The notes under the pieces: generated by a model
Databases searched by the model: none
Told to the model about the DNA's origin: nothing
What the model saw: only the letters and a program-made list of their open reading frames with translations
Program-made: the position numbers and the translations under genes
Assembly: GCF_014643455.1 (NCBI RefSeq)
Contig: NZ_BMJM01000001.1
Coordinates: 238,123 to 302,122 of the forward strand
Source of the DNA: Sandarakinorhabdus glacialis
Lineage (GTDB): Bacteria > Pseudomonadota > Alphaproteobacteria > Sphingomonadales > Sphingomonadaceae
Length of the DNA stretch: 64,000 bases
Reading direction: 5' to 3'
Shown: positions 55,219 through 63,368 of the stretch, in pieces
Numbering within the stretch: position 1 is the stretch's first letter
How the letters are laid out: every line of letters begins with the position of its first letter

Positions 55219-57652
55219 ATGACGCGACAGTTTCACCTGGCTGCATTGCTGCTGACATCGGCGCTGGCGGGCCTTCATGGGCGCAAGATGCGGTTGCTCC
55301 CGCCTCCCCCGAGCCCCTTGCGCAGTCGCAGGCGCAGTCCGATGAGCCGGGCGAGATCGTGGTAACGGCGCGGCGGCGGGACGAGCGGCTGGTCGATACG
55401 CCGGTAGCGATCACGGCGGTCAGCGGCGCGACGCTGAATGCCTATTCGGTGACGCGGGTGACCGACCTGGCGACATTGGTGCCGTCGCTGATTGCCGGCA
55501 AGGCGGCTTCGGGGTCGTCGGCGAGCATCTTCCTGCGCGGTGTGGGGTCGACGGCGCTGTCGGCGGGGTTCGACCAATCGGTATCGTTCGTCATCGATGG
55601 CCTGCCGATGAGCCGCGGCCGCGAGATCAGCCTGCCGCAGTTCGACGTGCGCGGCGTCGAAGTGCTGAAAGGCCCGCAGGCGCTGTATTTCGGTCGTAAC
55701 ACAACAGGCGGCCTGATCAGCGTGACGACCAACGGTCCGACTGACGAGCTCGAGGCCGGCATCAAGGGTGACTATGGCTTCAAGGCGCAGGAGAAATATG
55801 TCGAGGCCTATATCTCCGGGCCGCTTACCGACACCATTCGCGGCCGGGTTGCCGGGCGGTATTCGAAGGCCAACGGAGCCTTTGTCAACACGGCGGCGCT
55901 GACCTATCCGACGCCTATCCCGGGGCAGGTGCGGACACGCAATGCCGACCGGCGCGGCTACTCGGAGGCCTATAGCGGCCGGGTGACGCTCGACTGGCAG
56001 CCGACAGACGGCATCACATTCGAGCTCAAGGGCGGCGCGACAAAGATGACCGACGGCGGGCCGACGGACCTTATCGAGCGGGTTTGCGGCGGCGGGCGGA
56101 CGACGCCGTTGCCGGCGAACGGCATACCGCCGAGCCCGAATGCCGATTGCGTGGTCAATGGCCGGTCGGACAGCTCGGCGCTGCCGATCCAGGTTGCGGA
56201 GGCGAACTATCGCAATGCCCGCGACGGCCGGATGTATGCCGATTTCGATTCGCAGTACGCGATCCTGACGGGGAACATCGAAAGCGAGCCGTTCGACCTG
56301 GCGTCGATCACCGGCTTTTACCGCTTCAACCAGACCGACCTGAACAATGTGTCGGGCGAGGCGTATCCGGCAAGCTTTTCCCAGCTGGCGAATTTCACGC
56401 AATATTCGCAGGAGCTTCGGTTCCAGTCGAAATTTGCCGGGCCGCTCAATGTGCTGGTCGGGGCGTTTTATGCGCATGGCAAGTTCAAGTTCGATACGGA
56501 TGCCTATATATCTTCCCGGTGCCGTTCGATCCGACGACGGGCACGTATGTGACATTCAAGCGGGATAATGGCTTTGAAACCGATTCGATGTCGGTGTTCG
56601 GCGAGGCGACGGTCGACCTGACCGAGAAGTTCGAGATTTCGGCGGGCGCCCGCTACAGCCTGGAAGCCCGCGATTCCTACCAGCGGTCGTTGCCGGCGCA
56701 CATCGCCTTTGCCGGCGCGTTTCCGGGCAATATCGTGCTGACCGATCGTTATCGCGACGACAATATCTCGCCGCAGGTGACGGTGCGGTACAAGCCCGAA
56801 CCGGATACGTCGATTTATGCGGCCTACAAGCAGGGCTTCAAGGCGGGCGGGTTCAATATCTCGCAGGCGCTGACGCCGGCGGCCAGCGTGGCGGCGGGAC
56901 GATACGGCGCAGAGACGGCAGAGGGCGGCGAGATCGGGCTGCGGACCTTGCAGTTCGACCGGCGGCTGAGCTTCAACATCACCGCGTATCGCTATATTTA
57001 CAGCGACCTGCAGGTGCAGTTCTTCGACCCGCAGAGCGTTTCATTGACGGCGGGCAACGCCGGGGCGCTGCGGACCCAGGGGGTTGAGGCGGATTTCAAT
57101 TACCGGGTGCCAGGCATCGACGGGTTCAGCCTGCGCGGCGCCGGGGCGTATAACGACGCCGAATACGCCGATTATATCGGGCAGTGTTTTCCGGGGCAGA
57201 CAATCGCGCAGGGGTGCAATCTGCTGCCCGTCGGCACGGCGTTTACGTCGCAGGATTACGATGGGCGGACGCCGCCGAAGGCACCGAAGTTTGCCGGGCG
57301 GCTGGGATTCACCATGGATGCGCCGTTGGGCAGGTCGGGGCTGTCGCTGCGGGCCTCGAGCGACGTTAGTTATACGTCGGAATATAATTACACCGATGCG
57401 CTGCGGGTGGATTCGATCCAGCCGGCGTATGCGCGGATCGATGCGGCACTGGCGCTGTGCGGTTCGGACGGACTGTGGACGGTGTCGCTGATCGGGCGGA
57501 ACCTGACCAACAAGCTGACGGTGACGGCGGCGAACGACATTCCGTTTGCCGGCGGGACCGGGACGGGGACCAACACCGGCGTCCTGGCGGATATGTCGGC
57601 ATTCGTGGACAATCCGAGGGAGATTTTTCTTGAGCTGGCGCTGAAGTTCTAG
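55219..57652 (+). pseudogene. TonB-dependent outer membrane receptor with two frame breaks
   Basis: The gene would encode a receptor of about 810 residues that imports its ligand across the outer membrane. The ATG at 55219 starts a signal peptide (MTRQFHLAALLLTSALAGL). The frame then shifts near 55280 to WAQDAVAPASPEPLAQ and the plug domain (GEIVVTARRRDERLVDTPVA, IFLRGVGSTALSAGFDQSVS). It shifts again near 56510-56520, in a TATATATC tract, to IFPVPFDPTTGTYVTFKRDN and the rest of the barrel, ending NPREIFLELALKF. Each break fits one lost base or two added bases. Everything else is intact, so this is either a recent pseudogene or two sequence errors. Confidence 0.85.
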
Positions 57653-57664
57653 CCGGTTTCGGGG

Positions 57665-57712
57665 CGCTGCCGCTGACGCTACCGCTGGCGCTATCGCTAT
57701 CGCTATCGCTGG
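57665..57712. repeat. Eight-unit hexanucleotide repeat at the tetR 3' end
   Basis: Consecutive units CGCTGC, CGCTGA, CGCTAC, CGCTGG, CGCTAT three times, and CGCTGG. The tetR stop codon (57703-57705) lies inside the CGCTAT part, so a change in unit number would change the regulator's last residues by two at a time or move the stop. Confidence 0.7.
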
Positions 57713-58377
57713 CGCGGGCCGTAGCGGACGCGGAAACCGTCCAGAAGCGCGCGCAGGGCCTCGACGTGGAGGTCCTCGTCGCTGGCCGGGGCGGCGGCGA
57801 TGGCGCTGGCGAGATAGGGGAAATGCGCCTCGTCGACGGGTGGCATCGCCGGGGTGTGGTGTGCCTCGGCAGCGGCGGCGAACAGCGCCGAGCCATAGGT
57901 GAATTTTTCGACGGCTTCGAGGATGACGGCGTGGAATTGCGGCGGATAGGGGCAATCGACGAGCGAGCGTTCATAGGCCGGCAGCATCAGCTTGCGCGGG
58001 AAGAAGCGCAGCGCCAGCGGGGCGGCGTTGGGATGGCGGAGGGCGACGCGCCGGGTGGCGAGGCTGAGCTCGATGGTGCGGGTTTCCCAATCGTCGGACC
58101 AGCGTTCCTGCTGATGGCCGATCTCCTCGAGGAAACAGCGGGCGACCTGGGTGAGAAGCTCTTCCTTGTCGCGAAAGTGGTGATAGAGCGACGGCGCGCT
58201 GACGCCGAGGACGCGGGCCACGGCCTGGAGGCTGAGGCCGTCGAGGCCGCCACTGTCGATGAGGCTGAGCGCGGCATCCGCGGCGGCGCGCCGGGTTATC
58301 AGCGGCGAGGCGGGGCGGCCGGCGCGGGGCACGCGCGGCGTTGTTGCGGCGGCGGTTGCAGACGGTGATGATGTCAT
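57703..58377 (-). CDS. TetR/AcrR family transcriptional regulator
   Basis: A 224-residue regulator. The N-terminal helix-turn-helix is LSLQAVARVLGVSAPSLYHH with FRDKEELL after it, residues about 35-85, typical of TetR. The C-terminal 130 residues are the ligand-binding and dimer domain (TetR C-like, with PLALRFFPRKLMLPAYE). It lies in the middle of the catabolic cluster, facing away from the hydrolase gene. Five 17-bp palindromes in the promoters of this cluster are its likely operators. The ATG at 58377 has GGGAA upstream; the preceding open frame is not conserved. Confidence 0.88.
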   Translation of the reverse strand: MTSSPSATAAATTPRVPRAGRPASPLITRRAAADAALSLIDSGGLDGLSLQAVARVLGVSAPSLYHHFRDKEELLTQVARCFLEEIGHQQERWSDDWETRTIELSLATRRVALRHPNAAPLALRFFPRKLMLPAYERSLVDCPYPPQFHAVILEAVEKFTYGSALFAAAAEAHHTPAMPPVDEAHFPYLASAIAAAPASDEDLHVEALRALLDGFRVRYGPRQR

Positions 58378-58461
58378 TCGCCGATTTTCCCGGCCTTGTT
58401 GCAGGTCATCGGGGCACCGTAGAAGGCACGGCGCAGCGGCGCCAGAGTCGGGCACGGAAAA

Positions 58462-58478
58462 AACTAATCTTGTTAGAC
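58462..58478 (+). promoter_or_regulatory. Operator-like palindrome upstream of the alpha/beta hydrolase
   Basis: AACTA-ATCTTGT-TAGAC. It ends 11 bases before the ATG at 58490, next to its ribosome binding site, and lies 85 bases from the divergent tetR start, so it could act on both genes. Confidence 0.55.
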
Positions 58479-58489
58479 AGGATATGATG

Positions 58490-59338
58490 ATGGCGGTGAA
58501 GCGTTTCCAGGCGGGCGACGGGATCGAACTGGTGGCCGACGTCGCGGGGCCGCAGGGTGCGCCGGCGGTGATCCTGCTCCATGGCGGCGGGCAGACGCGG
58601 CATAGCTGGGCAGGGGCGATGACGGTGCTGGCCCAGCGCGGCTACCGGGTCATCAGCTTCGACGCGCGCGGGCACGGTGACAGTGGGTGGTCGGACGCGG
58701 GAGCCTATGGTCTCGATGACCGGGCCGCGGACCTGGCGGTGGTGGCGGGCTCGCTTTCGGCGCCATTCGCGGTCGTCGGCGCGTCGCTGGGCGGGGCGAC
58801 GGCGATCCATTCGGTGGCGCTGGGCCTGCAGCCGGCGGCGGTGGTGCTGGTCGATATCGTGCCCGAGCCGGAGGCGGCGGGCATCGCGCGGATCGTCAAT
58901 TTCATGCGCGGCAATCCCGATGGCTTTGCGACGTTGGGTGAGGCGGTCGATGCGGTGGCGGCGTATAATCCGTCGCGGCCGCGACCGCGCGATACCACCG
59001 GGTTGATGCGCAACCTGCGGCACCGCGAGGACGGCCGGCTGGTCTGGCATTGGGACCCGCGGATCCTGTCGGACGGGCCGGCGGTGGATCATGCCGTCGT
59101 CAAAGCATCGGCAGCGACGCTGGCGGATGCGGCGGCGCCGCCGGTTCTGCTGGTGCGCGGGTTGCAGAGCGACGTCGTCAGCGATGCCGGGATCGCGGCG
59201 TTCCGGGCACTGGTGCCGGCACTGGAAGTGGTCGATGTGACGGGGGCGGGGCACATGGTGGCGGGGGATCGCAACGATGCCTTTAACGCCGGGGTGACGG
59301 GATTCCTGGAGCGGCACCTGCCACTTTCGGGACGATAA
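58490..59338 (+). CDS. Alpha/beta hydrolase
   Basis: A 282-residue hydrolase. The oxyanion-hole motif is VILLHGGGQTRHSW, the nucleophile elbow is VVGASLGGATA (Ser near residue 105), and the C-terminal His is in GAGHMVAGDRND; the acid is probably the Asp in GLQSDVVSD. It may open a lactone or ester or cut a carbon-carbon bond in the pathway. Three ATGs are adjacent (58484, 58487, 58490); AGGA lies seven bases before the third. Its stop overlaps the operator-like site for the Rieske gene. Confidence 0.87.
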   Translation: MAVKRFQAGDGIELVADVAGPQGAPAVILLHGGGQTRHSWAGAMTVLAQRGYRVISFDARGHGDSGWSDAGAYGLDDRAADLAVVAGSLSAPFAVVGASLGGATAIHSVALGLQPAAVVLVDIVPEPEAAGIARIVNFMRGNPDGFATLGEAVDAVAAYNPSRPRPRDTTGLMRNLRHREDGRLVWHWDPRILSDGPAVDHAVVKASAATLADAAAPPVLLVRGLQSDVVSDAGIAAFRALVPALEVVDVTGAGHMVAGDRNDAFNAGVTGFLERHLPLSGR

Positions 59339-59354
59339 ACTATTGTCATTAGAT
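59338..59354 (+). promoter_or_regulatory. Operator-like palindrome overlapping the Rieske gene promoter
   Basis: AACTA-TTGTCAT-TAGAT. The core provides a -35 box TTGTCA (59343-59348), with a -10 box TAATGT at 59366-59371, exactly 17 bases away. The predicted start is near 59378, about 24 bases before the ATG. A bound repressor would block RNA polymerase. Confidence 0.65.
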
Positions 59355-59401
59355 TAGTGTCAGGGTAATGTCGTCGCTCATCTTGGGAGGGTGAGCGCGC
59401 C

Positions 59402-60589
59402 ATGGAAAACATCGCCGAACTGACGCAGCCGGCGCTGCGCAAGGTCACCCGGCTGGTCGACCTGACTGCCAGCCAGCAGGCCGCCATCCGCCGGATCCCG
59501 GCCGAGAAGGACGCGGTCAACGTGCCGATCGCGGCGTCGCGGCCCAACGCCATCTTTACCGGGCAGGCGCGCTTCGACGCCGAGCAGGCGGGCATTTTCC
59601 GGCGCTATCCGGTGCCGATCACGCTTGAGGCGGTGCTGGCGGAGCCCGGGTCGGTGGTCGCCGTCGAGGCCTATGGCATGCCGTTGCTGGTGACGCGGAC
59701 CCGCGACGACGAGATCCGGGTGTTCATCAATTCGTGCCAGCACAAGGGTTCCAAGCTGGTCGAGGATTGCGAAGTCCACAAGCAGAGCCGGCTGACGTGC
59801 CCATATCACGCCTGGACCTATGGGCTCGACGGCAGACTGGTCGGGGTGGCGCGCGCCGAGATGTTCGAGGGGCTGGACAAGGGCAGCCGCGGGCTGAAGC
59901 AGCTGCCGTCGCGGCTGTGGGGCGGCGTGGTCTATGCCCAGCTCGATGGCCGCGATCCGGACTGGTCGCAGGTATCGGACCAGGTTACAGCGGATTTCAA
60001 GGCGTTCGGCATGGCCGGGGCGCATGTCTATGGGCGCAAGTCGTTCGAGCTGAAGGCCAACTGGAAGCTGGTGCTCGAGCCGTTTCTGGAAGGCTATCAT
60101 GTGCAGCGGCTGCACGCGGCATCGATCGGGCGGCTGTTCGTCGATGCGCCGAATATCGTCGATATGTTCGGTGCCAATGTGCGCCAGGTATCGGGGCGTA
60201 TCGGGTATGAGCCGTCGATGGTCGACGACGACCCGGAGGGCAATGTCCACAAGCTGGTGACGCATGCCTATACGGCGTTCCCTAACGTCGTCGTCGTGAC
60301 GAGCCAGTATTATATCAGCGTGATGATCCTGGTGCCGCGCGGCGTCGATCATACGACGGTGCATTATTTCATGCTGACGCCCGGCCCGGCGACGACACCG
60401 AAAGCCGAGGAGGTGTTCGAGCGGTCGTACGACCTGATCATCAAGGTTTTCGGCGGCGAGGATTTTCGCGCGGCGGAGATCAGCCAGGCGGGGCTGTCGA
60501 CGGGGTATCCGGAGACGACGCTTTACTGTGGGCTGGAGGCGAATATCGTGAATTATTACGATGCGATCGAGGCGCTGATGGAGGTTTGA
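59402..60589 (+). CDS. Rieske non-heme iron oxygenase, alpha subunit
   Basis: A 395-residue ring-hydroxylating oxygenase or demethylase. The Rieske 2Fe-2S ligands are Cys112, His114, Cys133 and His136 (SCQHKGSKL and CPYHAWTYG). The mononuclear iron site includes His233 and His238 in EGYHVQRLHAASI. The enzyme adds oxygen to a ring or methyl group, using electrons from a reductase and ferredoxin that are not visible nearby. GGGAGGGTG precedes the ATG. It has its own predicted promoter overlapped by an operator-like site. The substrate is likely that of the surrounding cluster. Confidence 0.92.
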   Translation: MENIAELTQPALRKVTRLVDLTASQQAAIRRIPAEKDAVNVPIAASRPNAIFTGQARFDAEQAGIFRRYPVPITLEAVLAEPGSVVAVEAYGMPLLVTRTRDDEIRVFINSCQHKGSKLVEDCEVHKQSRLTCPYHAWTYGLDGRLVGVARAEMFEGLDKGSRGLKQLPSRLWGGVVYAQLDGRDPDWSQVSDQVTADFKAFGMAGAHVYGRKSFELKANWKLVLEPFLEGYHVQRLHAASIGRLFVDAPNIVDMFGANVRQVSGRIGYEPSMVDDDPEGNVHKLVTHAYTAFPNVVVVTSQYYISVMILVPRGVDHTTVHYFMLTPGPATTPKAEEVFERSYDLIIKVFGGEDFRAAEISQAGLSTGYPETTLYCGLEANIVNYYDAIEALMEV

Positions 60590-60959
60590 TCGCGGGGTCT
60601 TGGCTCGGCAAGTCGGGCGTCCTTCGATTTCGCTCGGGATGAGCGGATCCGGGGTGTTGCGCGGGCTGAGTATCGCTTTGACTGGCGCGATCGTGTTCGG
60701 CGTCTCGGTGGATGCTGAAACAAGTTCAGAATGACGAGCGGGTTTGGTCGTCGGCGCGGGTGGTGGCGCGTTCGGTCAACCGGGCGGCGGCGATGGTCAG
60801 CGCTCGCCCGCGATACGGTAGCGAATGGCGCCGCAATTGCATCCACCCTCGATCATGCCCGCCCCTCTCCAATTGAACTGGACACGCCGAATTGGCTTTA
60901 TCCGACGGCGGTAGTTCGTAAACCTGTGTGCAAGTGCAGGTTTGCGAGGATGATGGCAT
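60590..60959. other. Gene-free region with type E repeats and an inverted repeat
   Basis: This is 370 bases without a supported gene. Two repeat segments are seen: GTCCTTCGATTTCGCTCGGG with ATGAGCGG (60619-60646), and GGATGCTGAAACAAGTTCAG with AATGACGAG (60710-60738). They are common forms of dispersed intergenic repeats in this group. AAACCTG-N10-CAGGTTT at 60920-60943 is an inverted repeat 17 bases before the next gene, perhaps an operator. None of the A.CTA-N7-TAG.. sites is present here. Confidence 0.55.
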
Positions 60960-62147
60960 ATGGACCTGTTGATCGATGCCGACGACTTGGCCTTTGTCGA
61001 CGAGGCGCGGATTTTTTTCGAACGCGACTATCCGCGCGATATAATCGACAAGGCGCGCGCCGGGATCGTGCTGACGCGGGATGATCATGTCCGCGCCCAG
61101 CAGGCATTGCAGGCGCGTGGCTGGCTGGGGGTCGGCTGGCCGGCGGAACATGGCGGGCCGGGGTGGACGCCGGTGCGGCGGTATCTGTTCGAGCAGGAAC
61201 TCGAGCGGGCGGGGGCGCTTTCGATCATCCCGATGGCGGTGATCTATATCGGGCCGATCGTCTGTGCGTTCGGGACGCCGGAGCAGCAGGCGCACTGGTT
61301 GCCCGACATTCTCGAATCACGGGCGATGTGGGCGCAGGGTTATTCCGAGCCGGAATCGGGGTCGGACCTGGCCTCGCTGGCGATGACGGCGACGCGCGAT
61401 GGCGATGATTTCATCCTGCAGGGATCGAAGATCTGGACGTCGGGGGCACATTGGGCCGACTGGATATTCTGCCTGGTGCGGACCGAGAAGACGGCGCGCA
61501 AGCAGGACGGTATCTCGATGATCTGCGTCGACATGCGGACGCCGGGGGTCGAGGTGCGGCCGATCATCACGATGGACGGGTCGCACGAGCTCAACCAGGT
61601 GAGGTTCGATGCGGTGCGGGTGCCGGCGACGAACCTGATCGGCGAGGAGGGGCGCGGCTGGTACTATGCCAATGTGCTGTTGTCGGCGGAGCGGGTTTCG
61701 TACGCGCATGTCGGCCGCAAGCGCGCCGACCTCGCGGCGCTGGCGGTGCTGGGGGAGGAACGGCTGGGGGCCAATAACGGCTTTCGCCAGCGGCTGGCGC
61801 GGGCGGGGATCATGCTCGATGTGGTCGAGATCAGCGTCTTGCGCGTGTTGACGGGCGACGCCGAGCCGGCGGCGGTCTCGGGGCTGAAGATCGCGTGCAC
61901 GCAGCTGGCGCAAGAGATCACCGCGCTGTGGGTGGAACTGGCCGGGCGCGACCGGTCGGCGCTGGTCGATCGCAGTGCCGCGGGATGGTCGGCGCAGGCG
62001 CCAGCGGTGCCGGGTTTTGCGGTGACGCGCACGGCATCCTATTTGTTCGAGCGGGCGCAGACGATCTATGGCGGGTCTACCGAGGTGCAGAAGACCATCG
62101 TCTGGCGGCATCTTGCCCGCGGTGGGGCACTCGGGCGCAGGGCATGA
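60960..62147 (+). CDS. Acyl-CoA dehydrogenase (first of three)
   Basis: A 395-residue FAD-dependent enzyme that oxidises an acyl-CoA to its enoyl-CoA. It has the N-terminal helical part (LQARGWLGVGWPAEHGGPGW), the FAD-binding YSEPESGSDLASLAM and the C-terminal IYGGSTEVQKTIVWRHLARG. The Glu of the common YEG motif is Gly here, as in some steroid- and cycloalkane-type enzymes where the base lies elsewhere. GAGGATGATGGCAT precedes the ATG. Its stop overlaps the next dehydrogenase (ATGA), which suggests that the two form a mixed complex. Confidence 0.92.
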   Translation: MDLLIDADDLAFVDEARIFFERDYPRDIIDKARAGIVLTRDDHVRAQQALQARGWLGVGWPAEHGGPGWTPVRRYLFEQELERAGALSIIPMAVIYIGPIVCAFGTPEQQAHWLPDILESRAMWAQGYSEPESGSDLASLAMTATRDGDDFILQGSKIWTSGAHWADWIFCLVRTEKTARKQDGISMICVDMRTPGVEVRPIITMDGSHELNQVRFDAVRVPATNLIGEEGRGWYYANVLLSAERVSYAHVGRKRADLAALAVLGEERLGANNGFRQRLARAGIMLDVVEISVLRVLTGDAEPAAVSGLKIACTQLAQEITALWVELAGRDRSALVDRSAAGWSAQAPAVPGFAVTRTASYLFERAQTIYGGSTEVQKTIVWRHLARGGALGRRA

Positions 62148-63355
62148 ACCTCGACTGGAGCGATGACGAACTAGCGTTTCGGCAGGAAGTGCGGGAATTT
62201 TTCGCCGAGAATTTGACGGACGAGCTGCGGTCGGCAGGGACATGGATGACCAGTGTCTATGCCGATCATGAGCGATCGCTGGCGTGGCAGCGAATATTGC
62301 ACAAGCGCGGCTGGGTCGCGCCGGCCTGGCCGGTGGAGCATGGCGGCGCCGGGTGGAGCGTAGCGCAGCGATATATCTTTGCTCGCGAGCGTGCGGCGGC
62401 CGGGGCGCCGCCGGTGTCGCCGATGGGGATCGCGATGTGCGGGCCGGCGATCATCGGGCATGGCAACGATTGGCAAAAGGCGCATTTCCTGCCGCGGATG
62501 CTGAGCGGCGAGCATTTCTGGTGCCAGGGCTATTCCGAGCCAGGGGCGGGATCGGATCTCGCGGCGCTGCAGATGCGCGCCGAGGATGACGGCGACGCGC
62601 TGGTGTGCACGGGGCAGAAGATCTGGAACACCCATGCCGATGTCGCGAACTGGGGATTTTTCCTGGTGCGCACGTCGCGGCTCGAGCGGCTGCAGCAGGG
62701 GATCACGTTTTTGCTCGTGGACATGACGACGCCGGGGGTGACGGTGCGGCCCATTGTGTCGCCAGCGGGCGAGCATATCCAGAACGAGATATTCTTCGAC
62801 CAGGTGCGGGTGCCCAAGGCCAATGTCGTTGGTGCGATCGACAATGGCTGGACGGTGGCGAAGTACCTGCTCGAGTTCGAGCGCGGCGGGTCGGCCTATG
62901 CGCCGGACCTGCAGGTGCGGTTGGATCAGATCGAGGCGGCGGCGCGGACGGTCGCGGTGGGGGATGGAATGCTGGCGGACGACGCGGCGTTCGTGCGGCG
63001 GCTGGCACTGGCGCGGATCCGGCTGGCCGCGTTCGAGACGTATGAGTTTCGGGCGATGGCGGGGCCGGCTTTGTCGGGGGCGTCGGCGTCGGTGATGAAG
63101 GTGCTCGGTACCGAGTTGCAGCAGCATGTTACCGAGCTCGGGCTGCTCGTGGCGGGGCGGTATGGCATGGCCTACCAGCCGCAGGCGGGCATGCCGGGGG
63201 GCCAGGTTTCGCTGCCGCATGCGCACGGTACGTTCGTCGGCCCGCGCCAGGCGGCGGTCGCGCCGCTGCGCTATCTCAACGAGCGCGCCGGGTCGATTTA
63301 TGCCGGGTCGAACGAAATCCAGCGCAACATCATCGCCAAGACGCTTCGGCTGTAA
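62144..63355 (+). CDS. Acyl-CoA dehydrogenase (second of three)
   Basis: A 403-residue acyl-CoA dehydrogenase. Blocks are RGWVAPAWPVEHGGAGWSVA, QGYSEPGAGSDLAALQMRAE, GITFLLVDMTTPGVTVRPIV and the C-terminal IYAGSNEIQRNIIAKTLRL. The common catalytic Glu position is Ala. Overlap of four bases with the first dehydrogenase gives coupled translation. Paired dehydrogenases of this kind form heterotetramers in steroid side-chain breakdown; here that is inference from gene order and similarity. Confidence 0.92.
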   Translation: MNLDWSDDELAFRQEVREFFAENLTDELRSAGTWMTSVYADHERSLAWQRILHKRGWVAPAWPVEHGGAGWSVAQRYIFARERAAAGAPPVSPMGIAMCGPAIIGHGNDWQKAHFLPRMLSGEHFWCQGYSEPGAGSDLAALQMRAEDDGDALVCTGQKIWNTHADVANWGFFLVRTSRLERLQQGITFLLVDMTTPGVTVRPIVSPAGEHIQNEIFFDQVRVPKANVVGAIDNGWTVAKYLLEFERGGSAYAPDLQVRLDQIEAAARTVAVGDGMLADDAAFVRRLALARIRLAAFETYEFRAMAGPALSGASASVMKVLGTELQQHVTELGLLVAGRYGMAYQPQAGMPGGQVSLPHAHGTFVGPRQAAVAPLRYLNERAGSIYAGSNEIQRNIIAKTLRL

Positions 63356-63368
63356 ACAGGACCCCCTT

